Made by a program: the position numbers and the translations under genes. From Deinococcus apachensis DSM 19763 (lineage in GTDB: Bacteria > Deinococcota > Deinococci > Deinococcales > Deinococcaceae), in the NCBI RefSeq assembly GCF_000381345.1, contig NZ_KB906398.1:704642-768641 (forward strand): 64,000 bases of DNA, in the 5' to 3' direction. The notes beneath the pieces were generated by a model. The model made no database searches, was not told the DNA's origin, and saw nothing but the letters and a program-made list of their open reading frames with translations. Shown one piece after another: positions 34,570 to 48,781 of the stretch (positions within the stretch are counted from its first letter, which is position 1; each line of letters opens with the position of its first letter).

Positions 34570-34923
34570 GAAAGGCTCCTTGTGGAGACGCCCGTCGCAA
34601 GAAGGGCGTCCAGGATGCAGGCTGATGATGCCGGTGGACCGACGGCCAGAGGGTCAGACGGGCTCTGGCTCGCGGAGACTGGCGGCCAGCCTCCCTCCTC
34701 CCCGAATGGGGAAACGGGGTCAGGGTAGGGCACCCCCATGAGGGATGCCTGGGGGTCCAGTCAAGAAGGATGAGGCGGGGGGGCAGAAACCCGTCAGACT
34801 CCTCCCTCTCCAAGCGGTCCCTTATATCATCTGCCTGCCGGGCGCGCGAGCCCCCACCCCAGCGGCAGGGGGAATGAGAGACCCCCCACACCCGCCTTGA
34901 GTGCGGTCCTGTAAGGTTTCCTA
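34570..34923. other. Divergent intergenic region
   Basis: Between the binding-protein gene and hslO. Holds a hairpin ACCCCCA/TGGGGGT (34732-34756) and the hslO -10 box. No gene recognised. Confidence 0.4.
34912..34917 (+). promoter_or_regulatory. Leaderless -10 box of hslO
   Basis: TAAGGT followed by 6 nt and the ATG at 34924. Confidence 0.5.
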
Positions 34924-35835
<912 letters not shown>

Positions 35836-35891
35836 GTGCGGGTCGGGCGAGGGGGGAAAGCCCAGGTTGCGGGCCTTCCTCCCCTTCTCTT

Positions 35892-36914
35892 TCAGTCCAG
35901 GACCTCTAGCCAGGGATGCCCGGGCTGGATGAGCCGCAGGGCTCCTGTCAGCCCGGCTCGTGCGTCCGCCGTGAGCGTGGGCAGGACCCGCCCGAAGTCG
36001 CCCTGATCCTTTCCCCTGGGGTCCCGTCCCCCCGTCCGGCTCTTGAACAGCAGCACCGCCTCTGGCACGAGGAAGGGCAGGCCGTCCGGGCCGACGCGCC
36101 GGGCCTGCGAGAGCGGCAGCGTGACGCGGGGGTCGCGGCGGTAGCGCCACAGGTCCCCTTCCAGGTCGGTGAACATCAGGTCGAGCATCAGCACGTTCGG
36201 CAGATCGGGGTGGCGGGCGTGGACCTGGAAGGAGGGGGGCTCGATGGGCGCGGTCCAGGCCTGGTAGGTCCCCTCCAGGCAGGCGTCCAACCGCCAGCCC
36301 TGCCGCGCGAGCGCGTCCCGGACCTCGAACTGACTCGCGAGGGGCAGCACCACGTCGAGGTCGTCGTGGGGACGGGTAACCCGGCCCAGATGCAGGTCGA
36401 GGGCCACGCCGCCCGCGAACATCCACGGCAGGCCCAGGGAGTTCAAGGTTTCGGCGACGAAGCGGGCGGGGGCAAAGCCGACGGTGCGAGCATGGTGCGC
36501 CAGGGCGTCCTCCCACAAAGCCTGATCCGCCGCCTCCCGACCCGCCTTCAGAAAAACCCGCCTGTAGCGCTCGGCCGCCCCCGTGTCCTCCAGCAGCACT
36601 GCCCGCAGCGCAACCTGCTCGGCCCGCCAGCCACTCCCGTGATCGGACAGGACGAGCCGCCAGCCGCCCGGATGGGTCCAGCGCCCCGCCTCGCCCGGCT
36701 CGTACCCCAACCCGGTCAGGGCCGCCCGCTGCTCCTTCGTCGGCACCTCCGGCAGCAGGTCGAGGTGCAGTTCCGGTACGTCGAGATCGGCGAGGACAGG
36801 AACGCTGCCGGGGCCGCCGCCCGCGAGGTGGAACACGCCGTCCTCGCGGCCACGCTCCAGATAGGAGCCGAGGGTGCGGGTCAGGTTCCGGGCAGCGGCA
36901 GACAGGTCGGGCAT
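35892..36914 (-). CDS. GrpB-like plus nucleotidyltransferase-type two-domain protein
   Basis: The 340 residues split in two. The first 145 (LDVPELHLDLLPEVPTKEQ, GRWTHPGGWRLVLSDHG, a charged helix with RYRRVFLKAGREAADQALWE) resemble GrpB-type domains. The second half has FAGGVALDLHLGRVTRPHDDLDV, the signature of aminoglycoside 2''-nucleotidyltransferase-like (LinA/AadB) proteins, with DDLD as metal ligands. The target is unknown, and resistance should not be assumed. Convergent with hslO. Confidence 0.7.
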   Translation of the reverse strand: MPDLSAAARNLTRTLGSYLERGREDGVFHLAGGGPGSVPVLADLDVPELHLDLLPEVPTKEQRAALTGLGYEPGEAGRWTHPGGWRLVLSDHGSGWRAEQVALRAVLLEDTGAAERYRRVFLKAGREAADQALWEDALAHHARTVGFAPARFVAETLNSLGLPWMFAGGVALDLHLGRVTRPHDDLDVVLPLASQFEVRDALARQGWRLDACLEGTYQAWTAPIEPPSFQVHARHPDLPNVLMLDLMFTDLEGDLWRYRRDPRVTLPLSQARRVGPDGLPFLVPEAVLLFKSRTGGRDPRGKDQGDFGRVLPTLTADARAGLTGALRLIQPGHPWLEVLD

Positions 36915-37056
36915 GGGGACTCAGCACAGCACACCTCCCGGCCCGCCGTCATCCGCCGGGTGGCCTGGGCGCCCCGGCTTTCCAAATGAACGAACTCGGT
37001 AGGCCGTGTCATCCGGCACGCTGCCGCGGCTCCACCCGCCTGCGGATAATGTCCCC

Positions 37057-38331
<1,275 letters not shown>

Positions 38332-38334
38332 TCG

Positions 38335-39468
38335 GTGGACAGCTCGACGCAAACACGGTCGCGGCAGGCCTGGGCCCGACTTCAGCCCCGGGACCGGGAC
38401 TGGCTGGTGGGGCTCGCCCGGGGGGCGGGACCGGGGGCACGGGTGGCCCTCGTCGGCGGCGCCGTCCGGGACGCCCTGCTTGGAAGCGCGCCCCTTGACC
38501 TTGACGTGGTGGTGGAAGGGACGGACGCGGGGGCGCTGGCCGCCGCTACAGGCCTCCCCTTCCTGGTCCACCCTGCCTTCGGCAATGCCACGGTGACCCT
38601 GCCGGACGAGAGGCGCGCCGACCTGGTGCGGGCGCGGCGGGAGAGCTACCCGGTCCCCGGCGCCAATCCCGTCCCGGTCTTCGGAACCCTGGCGGACGAC
38701 CTGCGGCGGCGCGACTTCGGGCTGAACGCGCTGGCGCTGGTGGTCAGGCCGGACGGTGACGTGACCCTGCTTGATGAAGTGGGCGGGTTGGAGGATTTGC
38801 AGACCCGGACCCTGCGGCCCCTGCATCCCCACTCCTTCCACGAGGACGCGAGCCGCCTGGTGCGCGGGGCACGGCTGGCCGGACGGCTGAGCCTGGGCGC
38901 GCACCCCGAGCTGCTGCGGCAGGTGCCGGACGCCCTGGAGATGGCCGGGTGCACCCCCCGGCTGCACGCCGAACTGCGCCTGCTGCTGGGCGAGCCCAGA
39001 CCGGGGAGGGCCGCCCGGATGCTGGAGGCGTGGGGGGCGGGGTCCCTCCTGCCGGGAGGTGCCGTGGAGCGCCTGGAAGCTCTGGACGCGGGACAGGACT
39101 CGGGCCAATCGGTCCCCGAGCAGGCTTACGCCGCCGCCCTGCTCTCCACCGCCCCCGACCCCCCGGCCCTGGCCGCCCGCCTGGGATTGGGCGAGAAACC
39201 AGGCGCCCTCCTGGTCCGCGCCCTGTCGGACGCCCCCGCCTCCCCGGGCAGTTCCGAGGCCATTCTGCGCGCCCTGCTGCGCCCGGACGCCTACCCCCCG
39301 CTGACCGGGCGCGATGTGGTGGCGCTGGGGGTGCCCCCCGGCCCGGCGGTGGGCGCGGCCCTGGCCCATCTGGCAACCCTGCGCCGGACTGGGCGGGTGC
39401 GCTCGCGGGAGCAGGAACGGGCGGCGCTGGAGGCGTATCTGTGGGACTCCCCTCCCCTCTCTCGGTGA
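38335..39468 (+). CDS. tRNA nucleotidyltransferase / poly(A) polymerase family protein
   Basis: The 377 residues have the class II nucleotidyltransferase head ([26 protein letters not shown], GGxVRD and DxD), then [21 protein letters not shown] and [16 protein letters not shown] of the neck region. Deinococcus is known to split CCA addition between separate CC-adding and A-adding enzymes; this could be either one, or a true CCA enzyme. The GTG start follows the htrA stop by 3 nt, so they are co-transcribed. Confidence 0.88.
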   Translation: MDSSTQTRSRQAWARLQPRDRDWLVGLARGAGPGARVALVGGAVRDALLGSAPLDLDVVVEGTDAGALAAATGLPFLVHPAFGNATVTLPDERRADLVRARRESYPVPGANPVPVFGTLADDLRRRDFGLNALALVVRPDGDVTLLDEVGGLEDLQTRTLRPLHPHSFHEDASRLVRGARLAGRLSLGAHPELLRQVPDALEMAGCTPRLHAELRLLLGEPRPGRAARMLEAWGAGSLLPGGAVERLEALDAGQDSGQSVPEQAYAAALLSTAPDPPALAARLGLGEKPGALLVRALSDAPASPGSSEAILRALLRPDAYPPLTGRDVVALGVPPGPAVGAALAHLATLRRTGRVRSREQERAALEAYLWDSPPLSR

Positions 39469-39515
39469 GGGGTCATCCGGTGTCTCGCTGCGCCAGCCCG
39501 TAGACTGCTCCCCAT

Positions 39516-40124
<609 letters not shown>

Positions 40125-40142
40125 GGCGGGGCGTGGGGGGTC

Positions 40143-40215
40143 GTCACGCTGAGCGGCAACGAGGCCTTTGCGGACCAAGCTGGATGTCGGGCCCCTTCGT
40201 TTCACTCGGGGTGAC
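40143..40215. repeat. Small palindromic repeat with GTCAC ends
   Basis: Begins GTCACGCTGAGCG and ends CACTCGGGGTGAC, imperfect terminal inverted repeats about 73 nt apart, the look of a dispersed non-coding repeat. No coding potential. Confidence 0.45.
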
Positions 40216-40256
40216 AATCTTTCGGAGAGTGGCCCTACGCGAGTCGGCCAAGAACA

Positions 40257-40286
40257 AGAACCCCCGGGACTGATCCGGGGGTCTTT
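40257..40286 (-). terminator. Terminator of trhA
   Basis: On the minus strand ACCCCCGG, 7-nt loop, CCGGGGGT, then TCTTGTTCTTG. It lies 13 nt past the trhA stop. Confidence 0.6.
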
Positions 40287-40296
40287 GCCCGCTGTT

Positions 40297-40940
<644 letters not shown>

Positions 40941-41011
40941 ATCCCCAGGGTAGGGGATGTGGAGGGTGAGGTGTGGGAGTTGGGACGCAGTACGCGGAGG
41001 GCCGTGGGCCC

Positions 41012-41581
41012 TCAGCCCTCTCTGAGAAAGTCTCCCACACGTTGCAGGAGGAGTCCCGTAGCCCCCGCGTCGTAGTCAGGCAGGCTACGATCTGTGAACA
41101 GGTGTTGATTCCCAGGGTACAGGAACAATTCCGCCCGACTCGTTGAGCCTGCGAGCGCCCGGGCAGCCTCCCCGTCTTCCTCGAAGAAGGGGTCGGCTTC
41201 CATCGCGTGGATCTGGACGGGAACGTCCGCGGGCCACCGGTCGCCGAACTCCGAAACGGGGAGACAGGCGTGGAGCAGCAGAGCCCCCCGCGCCCCAGGG
41301 CGGGTCTGGGCCAGCTTTTGCGCGGGCATCACCCCCAGCGAAACCCCAGCGTAGATCAGCTCGGGAGACAGGTTGTCCGCCGCGCGCACGCCAGATTCGA
41401 GGAGGTTGCCGAACCCGAGTTCCCGGGCATGTGCGACTCCTGCTTCCAGGGTGTCAAAGCTCCGGCCGTCGTAGAGGTCGGGCGTGTGAACCACGTGTCC
41501 GGCCCGCCGCCACTCCTCGGCGAGGGCGAGGAATCCTGGGGTTTGACCCTGCGCGTGGTGGAAGAACAAGATTTCGGCCAT
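41012..41581 (-). CDS. Dienelactone hydrolase family protein
   Basis: The 189 residues form an alpha/beta-hydrolase of DLH type: [12 protein letters not shown], the nucleophile elbow [14 protein letters not shown] (serine, not the cysteine of true dienelactone hydrolase), the acid near MEADPFF, and the histidine in [10 protein letters not shown]. Substrate unknown. TAGACT (41588-41593) is 6 nt before the ATG. It lies 70 nt after guaB on the same strand but has its own promoter box. Confidence 0.87.
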   Translation of the reverse strand: MAEILFFHHAQGQTPGFLALAEEWRRAGHVVHTPDLYDGRSFDTLEAGVAHARELGFGNLLESGVRAADNLSPELIYAGVSLGVMPAQKLAQTRPGARGALLLHACLPVSEFGDRWPADVPVQIHAMEADPFFEEDGEAARALAGSTSRAELFLYPGNQHLFTDRSLPDYDAGATGLLLQRVGDFLREG

Positions 41582-41651
41582 ATGCGGAGTCTAGAAGGGA
41601 TTGGCGTCAGCCCTTGACGTATGAAATGGGTATCTCATAGCCGCAGGACGC

Positions 41652-43160
<1,509 letters not shown>

Positions 43161-43230
43161 GCACCGGAGTCTACCCGCGCCCGCCCCCGGATACTGGGGC
43201 CTGTCTCCCGGACCCGGTCGGCGCGCCCCC

Positions 43231-43260
43231 TTGCGCGCCCCCGAAAACGCGTGCTAGATT
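43231..43260 (+). promoter_or_regulatory. Promoter of the tRNA-Ala gene
   Basis: TTGCGC, 18 nt, TAGATT, 34 nt before the mature tRNA start. Confidence 0.5.
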
Positions 43261-43293
43261 CTCCCTCGCCCTGGGAAGGGCCTGAACATGCCG

Positions 43294-43370
<77 letters not shown>

Positions 43371-43373
43371 GGA

Positions 43374-43405
43374 AAAGCCCGTCTATGGCGGGCTTTCTCT
43401 TTTTC
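43374..43405 (+). terminator. Terminator after tRNA-Ala
   Basis: AAAGCCCG, 7-nt loop, CGGGCTTT, then CTCTTTTT. It lies on the island side of the junction, so it probably came with the element. Confidence 0.8.
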
Positions 43406-43429
43406 TGGGTGTTTTTTAGGGGCGGCTTC

Positions 43430-43450
43430 GGTGCAGCAGCGGTGCAGTAG
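43430..43450 (+). repeat. Candidate integrase arm-type sites, left
   Basis: GGTGCAGCAGC directly followed by GGTGCAGTAG. The same pattern, GGTGCAGTAGCGGGTGCA, is found inside the right end at 62761-62778. Paired short direct repeats near both ends are typical of tyrosine-integrase arm sites. Confidence 0.5.
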
Positions 43451-43625
43451 CCAGGGGGCTCCCACGAGTGCCTTTCCGCCGCTGGAGAACGGCTGCGCGC
43501 TGGCCGGGCAGACGCTTTCCTCAGGGCCAGCACCGGCTGTGATTCCGCCGCCTTTCTCCCCAAGGGGAAGACGACAGTGAGGTCAGGCAAACGGCCGACA
43601 GGAAGGGCGCAGCGCGCAGCAAAGG
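43451..43625. other. Spacer between left arm sites and integrase terminator
   Basis: No gene supported. Frames here on the minus strand read [15 protein letters not shown] sequence, which is simply antisense tRNA plus flank. Confidence 0.4.
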
Positions 43626-43659
43626 AAAGGGGGGAGGATCCGCGGATCCTCCCCCCTTT
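43626..43659 (-). terminator. Perfect 34-bp palindrome, integrase terminator
   Basis: AAAGGGGGGAGGATCCG and its exact reverse complement, with no spacer. It starts 14 nt past the integrase stop and leads into TTTCC on the minus strand. As a terminator it fits; a protein-binding palindrome is also possible. Confidence 0.6.
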
Positions 43660-43672
43660 CTTCCCGCCGAAG

Positions 43673-44491
43673 TCAGTCGGTTGCCCGGCCCTCATCCTCC
43701 GGCGTCCCGGTCAGGCTCGCGGTCCCCTGGCGCAGCTTGCGGAGCGCGATCTTGCGCATCTCCTCCTGCTGCACCTGCCGGTATCGGTGGAGCGTCACCG
43801 CGGGGTCCACGTGCCCCAGGTAGCCGCTGATGACCTCCAGCGACACATCTTTCTGCTGAGCAAGCAGCGTGGCAAACGTGTCGCGCAGGGTGTGAATCGC
43901 GATGCGCCGGACCCCAGCCTTCTCGCACAGCCGCGCCATCTCCCGCTTCAGGTTGTCGGGGTGCACCTTGGTGCCCTTGCTGTAGGTGAACACCAGCCCG
44001 CTGTCGACCCAGGCGTCCCCGCGCCGCGCCCGGTCCAGAGCCTGCTGGCGGCGACGCTCCCGCAGGCACTCCAACGCCTCCTGCGACAAGGGCAACGCGC
44101 GGGCGCTGGCCTCAGATTTAGGGGTTTCAAAGGTCGTCTTGCCCCCTGACACCTTCACCAGCCCCTCGACGATGTCGACGGTGCCCTCGTGCAGGTCCAC
44201 CTCGTCCCAGTGCAGACCGCACGCCTCACTGCGCCGCATCCCGGTGTAGACCAGGAACAGCAGCATGATGCCCCAGCGGTCGTGCTGCGCCACCGCGTGA
44301 AAGGCGCGCAACTCCTCCGGTGTCCACGCCTTCCTCGAATCGAAGGCAGGCCCCCGCCCCTTCATCGGTTTGGGCAGCCCCAGCTTCACCCTCTCCCGCT
44401 CGGCCTGTGCGTCGCGCCGGGGTACGAACTCCACCACCAGCATCCGGGGGATACGGCCCATTCTGTGCGCGTGGCTCAGGGCCGAGCTCAA
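43673..44491 (-). CDS. Tyrosine-type site-specific integrase, 5'-truncated
   Basis: The catalytic domain is complete: Arg86 in YTGMRRSEACGL, lysine in TPKSEASARALPL, HTLRDTFA (HxxR), and GYLGHVDPAVTLHRYRQV with histidine and the nucleophilic tyrosine. Upstream of the TTG at 44491 the frame still reads core-binding sequence (WQYSSETIRTVRATLSSAL, about 44492-44557), but then turns into antisense of the SMI1/KNR4 gene. So the arm-binding domain and most of the core-binding domain are missing. Real start unclear; it may not be functional. It reads toward the tRNA. Confidence 0.8.
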   Translation of the reverse strand: MSSALSHAHRMGRIPRMLVVEFVPRRDAQAERERVKLGLPKPMKGRGPAFDSRKAWTPEELRAFHAVAQHDRWGIMLLFLVYTGMRRSEACGLHWDEVDLHEGTVDIVEGLVKVSGGKTTFETPKSEASARALPLSQEALECLRERRRQQALDRARRGDAWVDSGLVFTYSKGTKVHPDNLKREMARLCEKAGVRRIAIHTLRDTFATLLAQQKDVSLEVISGYLGHVDPAVTLHRYRQVQQEEMRKIALRKLRQGTASLTGTPEDEGRATD

Positions 44492-44565
44492 CGTCGCGCG
44501 AACGGTGCGGATGGTCTCGGACGAGTACTGCCACGTCCCATCCTGTTTCTTCTTCCCCTCGGGCC

Positions 44566-45188
44566 ATGGACCTGTCCGCCCTTCCCGCCGTGGCCCGCCG
44601 ACTGGGTGAGCTCGTCCTGGGTCACGGCCTCGCCCCCACCGGCGGCCCGGCCTCCCCGGAGGACCTTCTGCGGGCTGAGCGCGACCTGGCCCTGCCGCGG
44701 GTGTGGGCCGAGGTCTACTGTGTGTTCTCCCCGCAAGGGCTCGCCCTCCTCGCCGCCGGCAACGACCAGGCGCTGTATGGGGCCGCGGAACTCGCTGGCG
44801 CGCAGGAAGGCTACGGCGGCCCGGGCTGGTCCCCGCACTGGCTGGTCATCGGTGGGGAGGGCGAGTTCCCGCTGGTGGTCGACACCTGCGCTCCTAGGGA
44901 CGATGGGGTCCAGCTCGTGGCGCTTCAGGCCTCTGGGCAGGGGAAGCGCACCACCCTGCCTGGGTTCCCAGGCGGCTCAGCGACAGCACCGCCGGGTTCC
45001 TGCAGGGAGTCAACGACTACCTGGAGGCCATGCCCAGCGGTGAGGGCACCATCTGGCTTCTGCCCGATGAGGTGCGTCAGGCCTGGCACGCCCGGGTTCT
45101 GGAAGCCTGGCGCGAGAACGTGGAATTGCGGGGGCAGATGGACACGTGGCGGGACTGGCTGGGCATCCCTCCTGCCACAGAGCAGTGA
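44566..45188 (+). pseudogene. SMI1/KNR4 (SUKH)-like protein gene, frameshifted
   Basis: The first frame, from ATG 44566, gives about 130 residues with the SUKH layout (LRAERDLALPRVWAEVYCVF, SPHWLVIGGEGEFPLVVDTC). Near 44965 it loses sense, and the shifted frame carries on with DSTAGFLQGVNDYLEAMPSG and LPDEVRQAWHARVLEAW to a stop at 45188. One base gained or lost explains both. SUKH proteins often serve as immunity proteins against contact-dependent toxins; no toxin gene is next to it. Confidence 0.6.
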
Positions 45189-45236
45189 CACCCTCCCAAG
45201 CCGCCGCCGTGCTCCTGACAAGGTGGGTGGTGATGG

Positions 45237-45485
45237 TCACCGGCGCGGTCGCCGCCTCGCCCGGTCCGTCGGCTGCAGGATCGCGGCCTTGCCGACTTCC
45301 CGGGCGACCCGCCCCGCAGCCTCGCGGGGGGAGGCAGGTCGGCGCAGGTTCTCCTGAAGCTGCTCGCCCTGGGCCCGATTCCCCTCAGCCTCCTCGTGGG
45401 TGGGGCCAGAGCGGCTGGGCTGGCCGATGAGGCCGTAGAACAGTTCGCGCCCCACGACAGCGAGATCCTTCATCACACGCCACAT
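45237..45485 (-). CDS. Small hypothetical protein (82 residues)
   Basis: Reads MWRVMKDLAVVGRELFYGLI, then a Glu/Gln-rich helix (HEEAEGNRAQGEQLQENLRR) and a basic end. Looks like a membrane-peripheral or coiled small protein. CACACT lies 6 nt before the ATG. No family recognised. Confidence 0.4.
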   Translation of the reverse strand: MWRVMKDLAVVGRELFYGLIGQPSRSGPTHEEAEGNRAQGEQLQENLRRPASPREAAGRVAREVGKAAILQPTDRARRRPRR

Positions 45486-45564
45486 GTGCGCAGTGTGACG
45501 CGGGAGGCTGGACCTGGGATGTGGAGAGGCACCCAGGTGTCGCTGCGTCTGACTTGACCAGCCT

Positions 45565-47298
45565 TCAGCGCGGCGGGGGTTGTGGGTAGAACACGATGAC
45601 GACCGGCAGCGCCGAGCCGCCCGCAGGAATGAAGGAGAACGTGCTGCGCCCGGGGGAGAGGCGCTGCAGCAGCAGCGGCGTATTGGGGTCCAGCAGCATG
45701 CCCGAGGAGGGGATCTTTAGGAACTGCCGATCCCCGGCCTGCTCAGTCACGGCCGCACCCCGGTAAGGTCCACCCCGCGGCACGAAGGCCGCCATGGCTG
45801 GAGAGGTGGCCTGCACCGTCAGGTCGTACTGCAGGCCGTAGTTGCCCAGCAGACGCTGCGGAGCACCTGTCGTCGCGTCCACACCGGAGAGCGGGGGGTC
45901 CTGCACCCCGTCGCCCAACATCAGCCGTACGGGTAAGGCCCCCAGGGTGACCTGCAGGCTCCGCACCGCCTCGGGAAAGGTGCCCCGCTGGTGATTCGGG
46001 TCGGGGGGCAGGACGGGCAATCCCGCGAGGGTGGCGGCGCTCGCCGGGGTACCCTCCTCGAGCAGCACGGTGGTGAGCTCGGCGGAGCCGCTGAACTCCA
46101 GGTCCTGCAGCACCTTGGCGCCCTGGCCCGGCTGCAGGGTGGGGCTGGCGTAGAGGACCGTCGGTTCGTCCGCCCCCAGGTTGTGGCGCGTGCTCGTGCT
46201 GCTGGCCAGGAACTCCAGCACCGACACCTGCCCCAGCACGCTCTCGAGCCGCGTCGGCGCGGCGCTGCCGTCCCGACGCACCGTGACGCTGCCCACCGCG
46301 GCTGTACGTGCGCGGGCAAGCACGTACAGCCGCGCGGGCCGGGGCGTGCGGTTGAGGTGGTAGGCCATCACCCGCACGCGGCCGGACACCTGGTCGCGGT
46401 ACAGCACGCCCGGCTGGATGGGCGACTCCGGGGAGTCGCTGAACACCAGCGTGGCGGGCTCCACCGGGACCCGGGTGGGAGTGAGCGCGGGGTAGCCCAT
46501 CACGCCGGGGTCGTTAAACGTCTGACCCACCGGCGTGGAGCGCAGCGCGTAGCTCAGCGGCGTGTCCACCGTCGGCCCCTGGACCCGGATGACCCGGGTC
46601 AGCGGCGTGCTGCGCGCGCCTTGGCTGTTGGTGACCGTCAAGGTCACCGGGTACTCGCCTGGCTGGAAGAACACCGGCTGCGCGCCGGACCACTGCCGGG
46701 TGAGGTTCAGCCCCTCGGGGTCGAAGGAGTAGTCGGTGTACTGCACGGCCTCCCCCGGCGCGTAGGTGCTCTTGTTGGTCAGGAATCGAGCTTGCGGGGC
46801 ATTCGCGCTGGTGCTCTCGGCCGCCGGTGCCGCAGTGGTGGGCAGTGGGCTGGCGGGCAGTGGACTGGCGGGAATTGGGCTGGTCGGTGCCGGGGCCTGG
46901 CCTGGGGTGAGGATCAGCTCGCCGCTGGGTCCCGTGCTGGCCTGCGCCCCCAGGGCGTAGGCCAGCAACCGGGCCTCGATCAGCGGCTCACCGTTGGCGT
47001 CGAAGCTCACCCCACCGGCATACGGCACCCCGTCGACCAGCAAGCTGCGCGCCTCCAGGAACACCGCGAGCCTCCCGGCCACCAGCTGGTTGTCGCCGCT
47101 GTACACCGCCACCCCGAGACGCGCGGCGACCTCGCGCAGCGGCAGCATCCAGGAGTCCCCGGCGCGCACGGCGGGGCGTTGCAGGGGACTTTGCCCGCTG
47201 GGGGAGATCACCAGCGGGCTGGCGGCGGCGGGGAGGGCGGTCAGCAGGCTGATCAAGGCGAGCGACAGGGGCAGTCTCAGTCTGCGGGCGAACGTCAC
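45565..47298 (-). CDS. Secreted protein: copper-amine-oxidase-N stalk domain, PKD-like domain, C-terminal beta domain
   Basis: The 577 residues start with a signal peptide (LPLSLALISLLTALPAAAS). Residues about 30-130 match the copper amine oxidase N-terminal stalk domain (WMLPLREVAARLGVAVYSGD, LAVFLEARSLLVDGVPY), which is a structural or wall-binding domain and not an oxidase. A Pro/Ala/Ser linker follows, then a PKD-like fold (YAPGEAVQYTDYSFDPEGLN, PGEYPVTLTVTNSQGA) and a long beta-rich C-terminal region of unknown role. GTG start with CATACT 7 nt upstream (47306-47311). Confidence 0.75.
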   Translation of the reverse strand: MTFARRLRLPLSLALISLLTALPAAASPLVISPSGQSPLQRPAVRAGDSWMLPLREVAARLGVAVYSGDNQLVAGRLAVFLEARSLLVDGVPYAGGVSFDANGEPLIEARLLAYALGAQASTGPSGELILTPGQAPAPTSPIPASPLPASPLPTTAAPAAESTSANAPQARFLTNKSTYAPGEAVQYTDYSFDPEGLNLTRQWSGAQPVFFQPGEYPVTLTVTNSQGARSTPLTRVIRVQGPTVDTPLSYALRSTPVGQTFNDPGVMGYPALTPTRVPVEPATLVFSDSPESPIQPGVLYRDQVSGRVRVMAYHLNRTPRPARLYVLARARTAAVGSVTVRRDGSAAPTRLESVLGQVSVLEFLASSTSTRHNLGADEPTVLYASPTLQPGQGAKVLQDLEFSGSAELTTVLLEEGTPASAATLAGLPVLPPDPNHQRGTFPEAVRSLQVTLGALPVRLMLGDGVQDPPLSGVDATTGAPQRLLGNYGLQYDLTVQATSPAMAAFVPRGGPYRGAAVTEQAGDRQFLKIPSSGMLLDPNTPLLLQRLSPGRSTFSFIPAGGSALPVVIVFYPQPPPR

Positions 47299-47596
47299 GC
47301 CCGGCAGTATGGCCGCTTGGACCTGACGCTCCCCACCCGCAGGCGGCCAGCATACTCAGCTGGCCTTTAGCTTCAGGGCGAGCTCAGAAACGGGCCGGGA
47401 CGCGGTGGTCTTGGCGCCGGGGTCCTGCTCGCGTGCGGGATCGGTGCGGCGGTTGCACAGCGAACCGACTCTTTGCACCTGAAGTGCTCGCGCTCCTGCG
47501 TTCAAGGACTTTGAGGGCAGGAGCGCAAGCGCAGGTGAACTAAGGAAATCACGTGTAGATCGAAGTTCTTTCGAACATCGTATCTCGATGTGAAAA
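47299..47596. other. Intergenic region with strong hairpin
   Basis: GCGCTCCTGC (47490-47499) pairs perfectly with GCAGGAGCGC (47517-47526), 17-nt loop. An AT-rich patch with ACATCG/CGATGT (about 47574-47591) follows. The region marks where the 5' part of the following ComEC-like gene is lost. Confidence 0.45.
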
Positions 47597-48388
47597 GTTT
47601 ACGCCACCCATGCTGACGCCGACCACATGACCGGCCTGCTCGCCGCCGCGCCGCTGAAGCCGCGGTTTTACCTGAACAACGGCATCGCGGGCATCACGGC
47701 GACCTTCTCGAAGCTGATCACGGCCCTGAAAGCCGCGGGCACCCAGGGCCTCGTGGCCTCGGAGCGGACGATCAACCTGGGGAGCGTGCGGCTGCGGGTG
47801 ATTCCCCCGCCGCCCAGCATGCCGAAGACCGACCAGAACCTCAACTCGGTGGGCCTGCTCATCGAATACGGGGGGTTTCGCTCGCCCCTGACCGGGGACA
47901 GCGAGACCGCGGAGACGCAGGGCTGGCTGAAAAGTACCCCGCGACCACGCTGGGGCCGATCGACGTGTACAAGAGCATTCACCACGGGGCGCGCAACGGC
48001 GACCACGCCGCCTGGCTCGCGGCGGTGCGGCCGAAGAATGTGATCGTTGGGGTGGGCCCCAACAACTACGGGCACCCGACGAGCGAGGCGCTGGCGCTGT
48101 ACGCGAAGGCGAACGCGAACGTGTTCCGCACCGACCTGAACGGCACGGTCACCGTCACTGTGAAGTCTGACGGCCGCTACACCATCACGGCGGAGAAGGG
48201 CCTGGGCACGGGGCGGTCGACCCGGCCGGTGGCGCCCGCCCCGGCTCCGACTCCCGCGCCGCGCGCGGACGTGTCCTTCGCCACCTGCACCCAGGCGCGC
48301 GGCGGGGTACACCAATATCGGCCGCGGCGAGCCGGGCTACGCGCCGAAGCTCGACCGGGACGGGGACGGCGTCGCCTGCGAGCGCTGA
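47597..48388 (+). pseudogene. ComEC-like metallo-hydrolase with excalibur domain, truncated and frameshifted
   Basis: The frame begins abruptly after a stop with VYATHADADHMTGLLAAAPL, the metal motif HxDxDH of ComEC-type hydrolases. It continues to LIEYGGFRSPLTGDSETAE, breaks in the run AAAA near 47932, and resumes in another frame (YPATTLGPIDVYKSIHHGAR, VGVGPNNYGHPTSEALALY). A linker and an excalibur calcium-type domain follow after a second break near 48301 (GYTNIGRGEPGYAPKLDRDG, DGVACER). The 5' end with the VGQGD part is missing. Not functional as it stands. Confidence 0.7.
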
Positions 48389-48734
48389 AGCCGTTCCTGG
48401 CCTTGACGTTGCTGCTCGTGGGCTGCACGTCGGTGGGTCCTGGGACGAGCCACTGGCGGGCCGGTACGCGCTGGTCACGGACGACGAGGATCTCAACGCC
48501 TATGCCGTGGGCACCCGGAGCCGGGGAGGATGGCGGCTCCTAGTCATGAACGTGACCCACCTTGCCCACGACCAGAACTTCATTCTGGCGCGGGCGCGGG
48601 AGGGTTATTTTATCGTCAGGGTGCGCCAGGAGCAGGTCCTGGGTCCCCTGGATGGCCGGACCTTTAAGCGGCAGCGCCAGCGGCTGGGGGTGCTGCGGCC
48701 GCTGACGCTGGAACCGCTGCGCCCGCTCCACTGA
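48385..48734 (+). pseudogene. Small lipoprotein gene, frameshifted
   Basis: The first frame reads LKPFLALTLLLVGCTSVG, a lipobox (LVGC), starting at a CTG or another weak start. Near 48440 a shift of frame is needed to continue WDEPLAGRYALVTDDEDLNA, NFILARAREGYFIVRVRQEQ and LGVLRPLTLEPLRPLH to the stop. Function unknown. The first frame partly overlaps the end of the ComEC-like relic. Confidence 0.5.
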
Positions 48735-48781
48735 CCAGATGGGCGCCCCTGGAGTCGGCCTCCGGCCCTGCCGCACAGGCT

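Noticed and set aside
38335..39468. Calling the nucleotidyltransferase a true CCA-adding enzyme
   Set aside because: Sequence motifs do not separate CCA-, CC- and A-adding forms by eye, and Deinococcus is known to use split enzymes.
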